Assembly (NCBI GenBank): GCA_963737445.1
Contig: CAVTSO010000019.1
Coordinates: forward strand, 484,098-548,097
Length of the DNA stretch: 64,000 nucleotides
Direction: 5' to 3'
Source of the DNA: JAICYJ01 sp963737445
GTDB lineage: Bacteria; Actinomycetota; Thermoleophilia; Gaiellales; JAICJC01
In this document: positions 46,995-54,421 of the stretch, in pieces
Layout of the letters: every line of letters begins with the position of its first letter
Numbering within the stretch: position 1 is the stretch's first letter
Position numbers and translations under genes: made by a program
The notes under the pieces: model-generated
What the model was told of the DNA's origin: nothing
The model's database searches: none
The model's input: only the letters and a program-made list of their open reading frames with translations

Positions 46995-47078
46995 CCAGCA
47001 ATCGTACTCCGGGTGCTGGATCCTGGCGATCACCTGGCTTCAGCATCTTCAACCCGTCTGCGCTCTAGACTGGCGCCA

Positions 47079-47615
47079 ATGGAGCGGTTGCTGACACGGG
47101 TCAGCTCGGCAGAACGCACCCCGGCGGCCGGCTCTGCCGCGACCGCCGCGGCGGCGCTGTCCGCGGCGCTCGTCACTAAGGTCGCCCGGCGCTCGCGCGA
47201 GGTGTGGCCCGAGGCCGGCGGCGCGATCGCACAGGCGGCGGCGCTCGACTCCCGCCTGTGGGTCAACGCGGCGGCGCTGGAGATGTCGTACGAGGCGGCC
47301 ACCGAAGCGCTGGAGACGAGCAATCAGCCGCGGATCGCGGAGGCGCTGCCGCAGGCCGCCGAGGACTCGCTGGAGCTGGCCCGGATCGCCGCCGATCTGG
47401 CCGAACTGGCGCTCGAGGCCGGCCATCGCTGTGACCAGGCCCACCACGCAGACATGACGGTGGCGGCCGTACTGGCCGAGGCGGCGGCCCGCGCCGGGGC
47501 GCTGCTGGTGGCGGTGAACCTGCTCAGCCGCACCGACGACCGCCGCTCATCCGAGGCGCGGCTGCTGGTGGCCCGGGCGGAGAGTGCGGCCGAAACCCTT
47601 GCCAGCGAGAGGTAA
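47079..47615 (+). CDS. Cyclodeaminase/cyclohydrolase-like protein
   Basis: This all-helical 178-residue protein starts at ATG 47079. PAAGSAATAAAALSAALVTK resembles the Gly/Ala-rich nucleotide-loop region of formiminotransferase-cyclodeaminase (FchA) proteins, and long Ala/Leu/Glu helices follow (EMSYEAATEALETSN, LARIAADLAELALEAGHRC). In that family it would act on formimino- or methenyl-tetrahydrofolate. The identification rests on the N-terminal motif and helical pattern. It is divergent from ppk1 and immediately upstream of the sigma gene. Confidence 0.7.
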   Translation: MERLLTRVSSAERTPAAGSAATAAAALSAALVTKVARRSREVWPEAGGAIAQAAALDSRLWVNAAALEMSYEAATEALETSNQPRIAEALPQAAEDSLELARIAADLAELALEAGHRCDQAHHADMTVAAVLAEAAARAGALLVAVNLLSRTDDRRSSEARLLVARAESAAETLASER

Positions 47616-48188
47616 ATGGAGTTTCATCAACGTATGACGGCGCTCAGCACGGCCACGGATGCCGGCCTCGTCGCCCGTTGCCGGGGCGGCGATGACGACG
47701 CCTGGGAGGAGCTGGTGCGCCGATTCTCGCGCTACGTGCTGGCGATCGCTCAGCAGGCCTACCGGCTCTCGCCGGCGGATGCCGAGGACGTGTTCCAGGA
47801 GGTGTTCGCGCGCACGTACGAGCGGCTGGGCGACCTCCGCAACGACGAGGCCGTACGGCCCTGGATCGCGCAGCTGACGCGCAGGCTCTGCATTGACCGG
47901 ATCCGCGCAGGCACGCGGGAGGCGGCCGACCCCGAGGCGCTGGAAGCGGGCGTCGACGATAGCCTCGACCGGTTGGACGAGGCGCTGTCGGTGCAGGAGG
48001 CGATGCTGGCGATGCCCGACAACTGCCGCGACATCCTCGACCGGTTCTTCCGCCGCGACGAGAGCTACGCAGTGATCGGAACCGCGCTGGGACTGCCGTC
48101 TGGAACGATCGCCAGCCGCATCTCGCGCTGCCTTGGCAAACTTCGTGACCAACTCGAGGGAAGAGAACATGCCCGTCCCACGTCATGA
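47616..48188 (+). CDS. ECF-type sigma factor
   Basis: The ATG follows the previous stop directly, with GAGAGG as a ribosome site; ATG 47634 is an alternative. Region 2 is AWEELVRRFSRYVLAIAQQA, PADAEDVFQEVFARTYERLG and RPWIAQLTRRLCIDRIRAGT. Region 4 is LAMPDNCRDILDRFFRRDES then VIGTALGLPSGTIASRISRC. At 190 residues it is a minimal ECF. It overlaps the following 88-aa gene by 20 bases, and that gene is coupled to a subtilase and a GAF protein. No zinc anti-sigma motif is seen beside it. Confidence 0.9.
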   Translation: MEFHQRMTALSTATDAGLVARCRGGDDDAWEELVRRFSRYVLAIAQQAYRLSPADAEDVFQEVFARTYERLGDLRNDEAVRPWIAQLTRRLCIDRIRAGTREAADPEALEAGVDDSLDRLDEALSVQEAMLAMPDNCRDILDRFFRRDESYAVIGTALGLPSGTIASRISRCLGKLRDQLEGREHARPTS

Positions 48189-48435
48189 GTATGAGATGTA
48201 CGACGAACAGCGCATAGGAGAACTGCTACGGGCGATGCCCCAGGCTCCCGAGGCCTGGGTGCTGACGGCCGCAAGGCTTCCCGCCACACGTCGCGCGATC
48301 GAGCAGATCGCGGCGCTGGCGGGGACCGATGCGACGTTCCGGTCGCAGACCCTCGAGGATCTCGAGGGAGCGCTTGCGCGGGCAGGCCTCGAGGCCAGCC
48401 CCGCTCTCGTCGAACACCTTCGCGATCGCCTGTGA
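48169..48435 (+). CDS. Small protein of the sigma/subtilase operon (88 aa)
   Basis: The ATG at 48169 lies inside the end of the sigma gene behind GAGGGAAGAGAAC. The product reads MPVPRHEYEMYDEQRIGELL, then PEAWVLTAARLPATRRAIEQ and a second helical half (LEDLEGALARAGLEASPALV). It has no Cys, signal or membrane segment. Its stop overlaps the subtilase GTG. It may be a regulator of the sigma factor or a substrate or partner of the protease; neither is shown by sequence. I do not recognise a family. Confidence 0.7.
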   Translation: MPVPRHEYEMYDEQRIGELLRAMPQAPEAWVLTAARLPATRRAIEQIAALAGTDATFRSQTLEDLEGALARAGLEASPALVEHLRDRL

Positions 48436-49265
48436 GCGACGCCGCAGACGACGTCCCTGAGGAGCTGCCCGCCTGGAGCCTGACGGCCGACCAGGCGGCA
48501 AAGCTGCGTGATCCCGCGTGGCCGTCGCGGTTCACACGCGAGTGGGCCTGGGGCGGCTCGACCGGCAAGGGCGTGCGGGTCGCGATCGTGGACAGCGGCG
48601 TCGACCCCAACCACCCGCTGGTCGGGGAGGTGCAGCAGGCGGTCACGATCGGCGACCCCGAGAAGGTCGAGGTGCTGCCCGACACCGAGGGCGACCTGTG
48701 CGGCCACGGCACTGCCTGCGCCGGGATCGTGCGGTCGATCGCACCCGACTGTGAGATCGTGAGCGTGCGCGTGCTGGGCGCCGGCTACACCGGCAGCGGC
48801 CCGGTGCTGATGGCCGGCCTGGAGTGGGCCGTCGACGAGAAGTTCGACCTGATCAACATGAGCCTGTCCACGACCAAGCGGCAGTTCTCGGAGTTCCTCC
48901 ACGAGCTGGCCGACGACGCCTACTTCAACAACACCATGATCGTGGCGTCGGCCCACAACATGCCGGTCGAGAGCTACCCGTGGCGGTTCTCGTCGGTGCT
49001 GTCCGTGGGCAGCCACGACCAGAAGGGCCCGCTCACCTTCTTCTACAATCCCGACCCGCCGGTCGAGTTCTTCGCTCCCGGCCTCGACCTGGACGTGCCC
49101 TGGATCGGCGGCTCCACGCTGCGCTGCAGCGGCAACAGCTTCGCGACCCCGCACATGACCGGCATCTGCGCCCTGATCCTGGGCAAGCACCCCGAGCTGA
49201 CCCCGTTCCAGCTGAAGAGCGTGCTGCACGGGACCGCGACGAATGTGGAGGAGGCGGCACCGTGA
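48432..49265 (+). CDS. Cytoplasmic subtilisin-like serine protease (S8)
   Basis: This is a 277-residue S8 peptidase with all catalytic parts: Asp54 in VAIVDSGVD, His92 in CGHGTACAG and Ser236 in GNSFATPHMTG. An oxyanion Asn lies in VASAHN (about 176). There is no signal peptide and no propeptide-sized extension; the N-terminus is acidic (SDAADDVPEELPAWSL). It should therefore act inside the cell, which is uncommon for small actinobacterial subtilases. The GTG start overlaps the 88-aa gene, and the stop overlaps the GAF gene (GTGA). Confidence 0.9.
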   Translation: MSDAADDVPEELPAWSLTADQAAKLRDPAWPSRFTREWAWGGSTGKGVRVAIVDSGVDPNHPLVGEVQQAVTIGDPEKVEVLPDTEGDLCGHGTACAGIVRSIAPDCEIVSVRVLGAGYTGSGPVLMAGLEWAVDEKFDLINMSLSTTKRQFSEFLHELADDAYFNNTMIVASAHNMPVESYPWRFSSVLSVGSHDQKGPLTFFYNPDPPVEFFAPGLDLDVPWIGGSTLRCSGNSFATPHMTGICALILGKHPELTPFQLKSVLHGTATNVEEAAP

Positions 49266-49957
49266 GCGACGATCCCATGATGGTGGCGGTGGCGGCCGGC
49301 GTGCTCTCGGCCGACGATGCCCATCGCGTCCTGCTCAACTCCGTGGCTGAGACCGCGCGCGCGATCTTCGGCGCCAAGGCGGCCTCGATCTTCCTCTACG
49401 ACGAGCACACCGACGAGCTGGTGTTCGAGGCGGTGGCCGGATCGGGTGCCGATACCCTGATCGGGCGGCGGCTGCCGTCAAGCGCGGGCATCGCGGGCTG
49501 GGTGCTGGTCACTCGCCAGCCGCTCGTGATCGAGGACGTTCGCGCCGACCCCAGGTTCGCGCAGGACGTGGCCGAGGACACCGGCTACGTGCCCAAGGGC
49601 ATCATGGCGGTGCCGTTGCTGCACCAGGAGCGCTCGCTGGGCGTGCTGGAGGTGCTCGACCGTCCGGCAAACGCCAAGTTCACGCTGGCGGAGATGGATC
49701 TGCTGGGCCTGTTCGCGAACCAGGCTGCGATCGCGCTCGACCTGACCCAGCGCTCACGTCGTGCCAGGGAAGCGCTGGAGGGCGCCGACCCGGCCTACGC
49801 GGCCGTGGCCCAGGTGGCCCGCCGCCTGGACGAGATGGGCGCCGACTCGGCGGCGGTGCGGCGGCTGCTGGACGCCCTGGCCGACGTGCTCGGCCCGGCC
49901 GGCGGCCATGCCGAGTCGGCAGCTGAGCGGCCGATGCGCCGCCGGCGCCGCTCCTGA
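49262..49957 (+). CDS. GAF-domain protein
   Basis: The 231-residue protein has one GAF domain: AETARAIFGAKAASIFLYDE, LPSSAGIAGWVLVTRQPLVI, IMAVPLLHQERSLGVLEVLD and LLGLFANQAAIALDL. The C-terminal tail (about residues 165-231) is helical with a basic end and has no kinase or cyclase domain. It probably senses a small ligand and passes the signal by protein contact. As the last gene of the operon it may control the subtilase or sigma factor. A strong terminator follows 28 bases later. Confidence 0.85.
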   Translation: MSDDPMMVAVAAGVLSADDAHRVLLNSVAETARAIFGAKAASIFLYDEHTDELVFEAVAGSGADTLIGRRLPSSAGIAGWVLVTRQPLVIEDVRADPRFAQDVAEDTGYVPKGIMAVPLLHQERSLGVLEVLDRPANAKFTLAEMDLLGLFANQAAIALDLTQRSRRAREALEGADPAYAAVAQVARRLDEMGADSAAVRRLLDALADVLGPAGGHAESAAERPMRRRRRS

Positions 49958-49985
49958 TCCAGGACGAACGCCGCACGGGACCATG

Positions 49986-50020
49986 AAAAGGGGGCCCGGC
50001 CTTTGGCCGGGCCCCCTTCT
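49986..50020. terminator. Bidirectional intrinsic terminator
   Basis: GGGGGCCCGGCC and GGCCGGGCCCCC form a perfect 12-bp stem with loop TTT. It is flanked by AAAA on the left and TTCT on the right. It sits between the converging GAF gene and His-rich peptide gene and can serve both. Confidence 0.85.
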
Positions 50021-50030
50021 GCAGGAGTGA

Positions 50031-50261
50031 TTAGTGACGGTGGCGGTGAGCCTCGACGTCGGGCTCGGTCGAATCCTGGGTGCCCTCGTCGCTGGCGTGG
50101 CGGTGGCGATGGCGATGGCGATGCGCCTCGACATCCGGCTCCGTCGACTCCTTGGAGTCGTCCTTGCCCTCATCCGCAGCGTGGCGATGGCGATGAGCTT
50201 CGACGTCGTCCTTCGACGCGTCCTCGTCCTGCGCCTTGCGATGGTGCTCGTACTCCGACAT
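50031..50261 (-). CDS. His-rich repeat peptide (76 aa)
   Basis: The ATG at 50261 follows a strong AGGAGG, which fixes the start well inside the longer open frame. After MSEYEHHRKAQDED the product is built from repeats. The block DVEAHRHRH occurs three times, separated by acidic D/E/S/K/T linkers (ADEGKDDSKESTEP and SDEGTQDSTEP). The middle copy is extended to HRHRHRHRH. There is no signal or membrane segment. Histidine clusters could bind metal; the repeated-core layout also recalls multi-core peptide precursors, but no modifying enzyme is adjacent. It is convergent with the subtilase operon. Confidence 0.75.
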   Translation of the reverse strand: MSEYEHHRKAQDEDASKDDVEAHRHRHAADEGKDDSKESTEPDVEAHRHRHRHRHASDEGTQDSTEPDVEAHRHRH

Positions 50262-50374
50262 TCGGGGTCCTCCTGCTTGTTGGGCGAACACGAAAGACTG
50301 AACACATGACGGATCAGCGCACAGAAATCTTCCCACATGCCTTCACAAATGCAAGAACGTGATGAAATGGCGCC

Positions 50375-52027
50375 GTGCCCGGCCGCCTGACCGACTCCAC
50401 CCGCGCGTTCCGCGAGGCCTTCTCCAGCAAGGGCCTGCGCAGGCTGCAGCTGGCGCTGGCCGGATCGGTGATCGGCGACTGGGCGTTCAGCATCGCGCTG
50501 GCGGTCTACGCGTACGACGCGGGCGGCGCGAAGGCGGTCGGGCTGCTGGCGCTGGCGCGCTGGACGCTGGCGGCGTTCGCGGCGCCGTTCCTGTCGGTGC
50601 TGGCCGACCGCTACCGCCGCCGCTCGGTGATGCTGGCCTCCGACTCGATCCGCCTGCTGGCGACCGCCGGCGCGGCGGTGGCGGTGTGGACGTCGGCCCC
50701 GGCGGCGATCGTGTACGCGGCGGCGCTGATCGTAACCGCGGTCTCGACCGCATTCCAGCCGGCCCAGACGGCGCTCTTGCCATCGCTGACCTCCTCACCC
50801 GAACAGCTGACGGCGGCCAACGTCGTCACCAGCACCATCGAGAGCGTCGGTACGTTCCTGGGCCCGGCGCTGGGCGGCCTGATGCTGGTCTGGGCCGGCA
50901 CCGGCACCGTGATGGCGATCGACTCGCTGACGTTCGCCTGGTCGCTGGTGATGCTGTCGGGCATCCCCCGCGGCGAGCGCCCGATCAGGGAGACCGAGGC
51001 CGAGGGCATCCTGGCGGAGGTGGGCGAGGGGTTCGCCGCGGTCGGCAGCAACCCCCGCATGCGGCTGATCATGGGGCTGTTCGGCGCACAGGTGTTCGTG
51101 TCCGGCGCGATCAGCGTGCTGATCGTGGTGATGGCGCTGCAGCTCCTGCACATGGGGCAGTCCGGCGTCGGCCTGCTGAACGCCGCCATCGGCGTGGGTG
51201 GGGTGCTCGGCAGCGTGGTCGCCGCTGCGCTGGTCGGCCGTGGCCGTCAGTCCCTCAACTTCGCCGGCGGGCTGGTGCTGTGGGGCGTTCCGATCGCGCT
51301 GGTCGCGGTGTTCACGAACTCCGGATTCGCGCTGGCGATGCTGGTCGTGGTCGGGATCGGGAACGTGCTGGTCGACGTGGCCGGGCTGACGCTGCTGCAG
51401 CGGGTCGCCCCGGACGACGTGCTGGGCCGGGTGTTCGGTGTGCTCGAGACGGTGTTCTCGCTGGCCGTCGGCCTGGGCGGGGCGGCTGCGCCGCTGATGA
51501 TCGACCTGATCGGGGTCCGCGGCGCGCTGGTTGCGACCGGGGCGCTGCTGCCGGTGCTGGTGGTGATCACGTGGCCGATGCTGATCCGCCTCGACGTCGG
51601 CGTGCTGCTGCCAGAGCGGGTGGCGCTGATGCGCGGCGTGCCGTTCCTGGAGCCACTGGCTGAGGCCACGCTGGAACGGATCAGCGGCCTGCTTGAGCCG
51701 GTGACGGTGGCCGCCGGCGAGGCGGTGTTCGACCAGGGCGATGCAGGCGACCGCTTCTACGTGATCGAGTCGGGCGAGGCCTCGGTCGTGCAGGACGGAA
51801 CCGAGGTGACCCGGCTCGGTGAGGGCGGCTACTTCGGCGAGATCGCGCTGGTGCAGGACATCCCGCGCACGGCGACGGTGCGGGCGACCAGCGACCTGGC
51901 GCTGCTGGCGCTCGACCGCGACGAGTTCATCGCGGCGGTGACAGGGCACGCGCCCAGCCGCGAGGCGGCGGACGCGGTCATCTCGTCACGGCTGAGCGGG
52001 CTGCGGGCCGGGGTGGCGACCCTCTAG
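50375..52027 (+). CDS. MFS transporter fused to a cyclic-nucleotide-binding domain
   Basis: The GTG at 50375 opens a 550-residue protein. Residues about 20-410 are a twelve-helix MFS_3 transporter with the motif-A-like loop LADRYRRRSVMLASDSIRLL. Residues about 425-545 are a cNMP-binding beta-roll: FLEPLAEATLERISGLLEPV, GEAVFDQGDAGDRFYVIESG, GEGGYFGEIALVQDIPRTAT and LALLALDRDEF. The phosphate-binding cassette is GEIALVQDIPRTATV. Efflux may thus be gated by cAMP or cGMP. A fused cytosolic sensor on an MFS is unusual but the frame is uninterrupted. Confidence 0.9.
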   Translation: MPGRLTDSTRAFREAFSSKGLRRLQLALAGSVIGDWAFSIALAVYAYDAGGAKAVGLLALARWTLAAFAAPFLSVLADRYRRRSVMLASDSIRLLATAGAAVAVWTSAPAAIVYAAALIVTAVSTAFQPAQTALLPSLTSSPEQLTAANVVTSTIESVGTFLGPALGGLMLVWAGTGTVMAIDSLTFAWSLVMLSGIPRGERPIRETEAEGILAEVGEGFAAVGSNPRMRLIMGLFGAQVFVSGAISVLIVVMALQLLHMGQSGVGLLNAAIGVGGVLGSVVAAALVGRGRQSLNFAGGLVLWGVPIALVAVFTNSGFALAMLVVVGIGNVLVDVAGLTLLQRVAPDDVLGRVFGVLETVFSLAVGLGGAAAPLMIDLIGVRGALVATGALLPVLVVITWPMLIRLDVGVLLPERVALMRGVPFLEPLAEATLERISGLLEPVTVAAGEAVFDQGDAGDRFYVIESGEASVVQDGTEVTRLGEGGYFGEIALVQDIPRTATVRATSDLALLALDRDEFIAAVTGHAPSREAADAVISSRLSGLRAGVATL

Positions 52028-52038
52028 CAGCCGTCAGG

Positions 52039-52347
52039 TTACTCCCAGCGGAACTCTTGCTCCGTGGTCGTCTCGATCCAGGCGATGGGCTGGCCGTCCT
52101 CGGACTCCTCCATCACGGGCATCGTCAGCGTGTCGGCCGGCATCTCCAGCGAGACGGCGGGGTGCTCTCCCGTCTCCTCCTCCTCGGCGCGAGCCTCGGC
52201 CTCGGTCTTGAAGAGCGGGTGATTCTGGAACGGATCATGCACCGCGAACTCGTCGATCGGCATGTCGCCGTCCAGATGGCTGTTCTGGCGCTTGAGAGCG
52301 AGATGATCCTCGATCACCGAGGAAAACAGCGAGCTACTACCGGTCAT
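52039..52347 (-). CDS. Acidic hypothetical protein (102 aa)
   Basis: I chose ATG 52347, which has GGAGAGG at proper spacing; GTG 52353 is too close to it. The sequence (SSLFSSVIEDHLALKRQNSH, PIDEFAVHDPFQNHPLFKTE, EARAEEEETGEHP, PIAWIETTTEQEFRWE) is strongly acidic with no membrane segment. I do not recognise it. It is convergent with the MFS-cNMP gene, with only 11 bases between stops. Confidence 0.6.
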   Translation of the reverse strand: MTGSSSLFSSVIEDHLALKRQNSHLDGDMPIDEFAVHDPFQNHPLFKTEAEARAEEEETGEHPAVSLEMPADTLTMPVMEESEDGQPIAWIETTTEQEFRWE

Positions 52348-52455
52348 GGACACCTCTCCGGACGCAGGTCAGTGAACGTGGAACCCAAACTGCGGGCGTG
52401 AATATAGCAGCCGCCTGTAATCCAGTCGTTAACATCTGGTTCGGGAATCCTGGCA

Positions 52456-54327
52456 TCAGGTTACCCGGTTCTTGCCTTCGCGCTTGCTTGCGTAGAGGGC
52501 GTTGTCGGCAGCCGCGATCAGATCGAGCTGGGTCTGGTCGAGGTCCGGGCCGGAGGCCACGCCAAAGCTGGCCGTGACCGCGATCTCGTCCTCGTCGCCG
52601 AAGCTGACCAGCCGCTCGGCGATGGCCGCGCGCAGCCGCTCTGCCAGGTTGACGGCACCCTCATGGTCGGTCTGTGGCAGCAGCACGGCGAACTCCTCGC
52701 CACCGTAGCGCGCGGCCAGGTCGATGTCGCGGATGTGGCCCGAGATGGCCATGGCCACCGACCGCAGCACCGCGTCGCCGGCGAGGTGCTTCATGGGATG
52801 CGTGTCGTTGACCCGTTTGAAGTCGTCGATGTCGAGCATCACCAGCGACAGCGGGGTGCCGAACCGGTGGGCGCGCTCGAACTCGCGGCCCAGCACCTCG
52901 TAGAACTGGCGCCGGTTCGCGAGCCCGGTCAGGTCGTCGGTGATCGCCTGCTGCTCGACCGCGCGGTGCAGCCGCGCGTTCTCGATCGCCACGCCCGCCT
53001 GCACGGCCAGCCCGGACAGCGTCTCGACGTCGTCGGGGCCGAACACGCCGCCCTCGGCATCCACCACCGTGAAGCAGCCGAGCAGCGCGCGCTCGCGCAC
53101 GATCGGCACGGCCAGCAGCGCCCGCGGCGACGCCGACGACCGCGGCTCCTGGGCCTGCAGCGCCTCGCCCTCGATGCCGCGGCCGACCTGCACCACCATC
53201 GGCAGGTCGGTGCGCGAGCCGCGAGCCGTGCCCAGCCGCACCTGCTCGGTGGCCTCGCCGTTCTGGGTGTCGTACAGCAACAGGCGCCCTCCGCGGGCCT
53301 TGGTGGCCTGCACCGCCAGCTCCAGCACTCCGCCCAGCAGCACCCGCAGATCGTGCGTGGCGGCCAGCGTCTCGCCGTACCTGGCCACGGTCGTCTTGAG
53401 CCGCGCCCGCTCGCCCTCCAGCTCGGTCATGCGGTGCGTCAGCTCGCTGGACATGGTATCCAGCGCCACGTTCAGCTCCTCCAGCTCGTCGCCGTGGCTG
53501 GGCGGAAGCGGCGTCTGCAGGCGCACCAGCGCTAGCGCCCGCTGCGAGAGCTGGCTGAGCGCGCGCGAGATGCGGTCGGCGGCCAGCAGCGCCAGCGCGG
53601 CCACCAGTCCCGCCAGCAGCGCCAGCGGCACCAGCAGCTTCAGCCGCAGCGCGTCGATTCGATCGCTGATGCGGCCGGTCGGGTAGTTCGCGACCATCTC
53701 CGTCAGCGCCTGCCCCGGTCCCCCGACGCGCACGACCTGGGCGCGCACATCGGCGTCGCCGATCGAGCCGTTGCTGGCCGCCTGCCCAGGTGTGAAGCCG
53801 CTGAGGTCGCCGCTGAGGCCATCGGGGCTGGCGATCACGTGTCCGCCGCTGGCGAGCGCCAGGTCGACGCCGTCGGGCAGCGGGCTCTGTGCCGCCACCC
53901 GCAGCAGCAGCTCGTCGTTGAGCGGCATCGAGACGATCACATGCCGGCCGTCGATGTGGGGGACCAGCTCGGCGCTGGCCTGCCAGACCGGGCCTTCCGG
54001 TACCGACCCGGCGAACGTGCCCTTGTCGTCGGCCAGAGCCACGGTGTAGCCCTGCGGGACGGACGACAGGTCGATCTGCGACGCATCCCGTTCGCGGAAG
54101 GCCCTGGCCACGTCCGGCCGCGACGCGAGCTGCACGGCCACCGTCTGGGCGACGACCTGCTGGGAGCGGTAGGCGGCGGCTGCGCCGGCGGCGCCGATCG
54201 ACAGCTTCGCGTCGACGCTGCGCACGGTGTCGCGCGTCAGAAGCGCCTGAACGATCAGACCGGCGCCGATCAGCGGCACCAGCGCCAGCCCGACCAGGAC
54301 GATGGACAGCTTGTGGCGAAAGCGCAC
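52456..54327 (-). CDS. Membrane diguanylate cyclase (sensor-HAMP-GAF-GGDEF)
   Basis: From the GTG at 54327 (VRFRHKLSIVLVGLALVPLI), the protein of about 623 residues has a first membrane helix and an extracellular sensor of roughly 230 residues. A second helix (LLVPLALLAGLVAALALL) and a HAMP segment follow. The GAF domain (HDLRVLLGGVLELAVQATKA to VAIENARLHRAV) precedes a GGDEF domain with ARYGGEEFAVLLPQ and ITDDLTGLANRRQF. It should make c-di-GMP in response to an external cue. An inhibitory RxxD site is not evident. The longer open frame to 54546 has unlikely composition. Confidence 0.9.
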   Translation of the reverse strand: MRFRHKLSIVLVGLALVPLIGAGLIVQALLTRDTVRSVDAKLSIGAAGAAAAYRSQQVVAQTVAVQLASRPDVARAFRERDASQIDLSSVPQGYTVALADDKGTFAGSVPEGPVWQASAELVPHIDGRHVIVSMPLNDELLLRVAAQSPLPDGVDLALASGGHVIASPDGLSGDLSGFTPGQAASNGSIGDADVRAQVVRVGGPGQALTEMVANYPTGRISDRIDALRLKLLVPLALLAGLVAALALLAADRISRALSQLSQRALALVRLQTPLPPSHGDELEELNVALDTMSSELTHRMTELEGERARLKTTVARYGETLAATHDLRVLLGGVLELAVQATKARGGRLLLYDTQNGEATEQVRLGTARGSRTDLPMVVQVGRGIEGEALQAQEPRSSASPRALLAVPIVRERALLGCFTVVDAEGGVFGPDDVETLSGLAVQAGVAIENARLHRAVEQQAITDDLTGLANRRQFYEVLGREFERAHRFGTPLSLVMLDIDDFKRVNDTHPMKHLAGDAVLRSVAMAISGHIRDIDLAARYGGEEFAVLLPQTDHEGAVNLAERLRAAIAERLVSFGDEDEIAVTASFGVASGPDLDQTQLDLIAAADNALYASKREGKNRVT

Positions 54328-54421
54328 GCTTTCAGTGACCCCTTCCCAGACCCAGTCTCGGATTATACGAACGGCCAGCCCGCCGCGAGCACCCCAAAAG
54401 GGGGACACGGGACCGCAATTT

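Noticed and set aside
49986..50020. Terminal inverted repeat of a mobile element
   Set aside because: The perfect stem with a 3-base loop and flanking A and T runs between convergent genes fits an intrinsic terminator.
50034..50309. Plus-strand frame opposite the His-rich peptide, hydrophobic and Met/Val/Ala-rich
   Set aside because: It is the complement of the His-Arg repeat codons, which read as Val/Ala/Met in this frame. The opposite strand has the strong ribosome-binding site.
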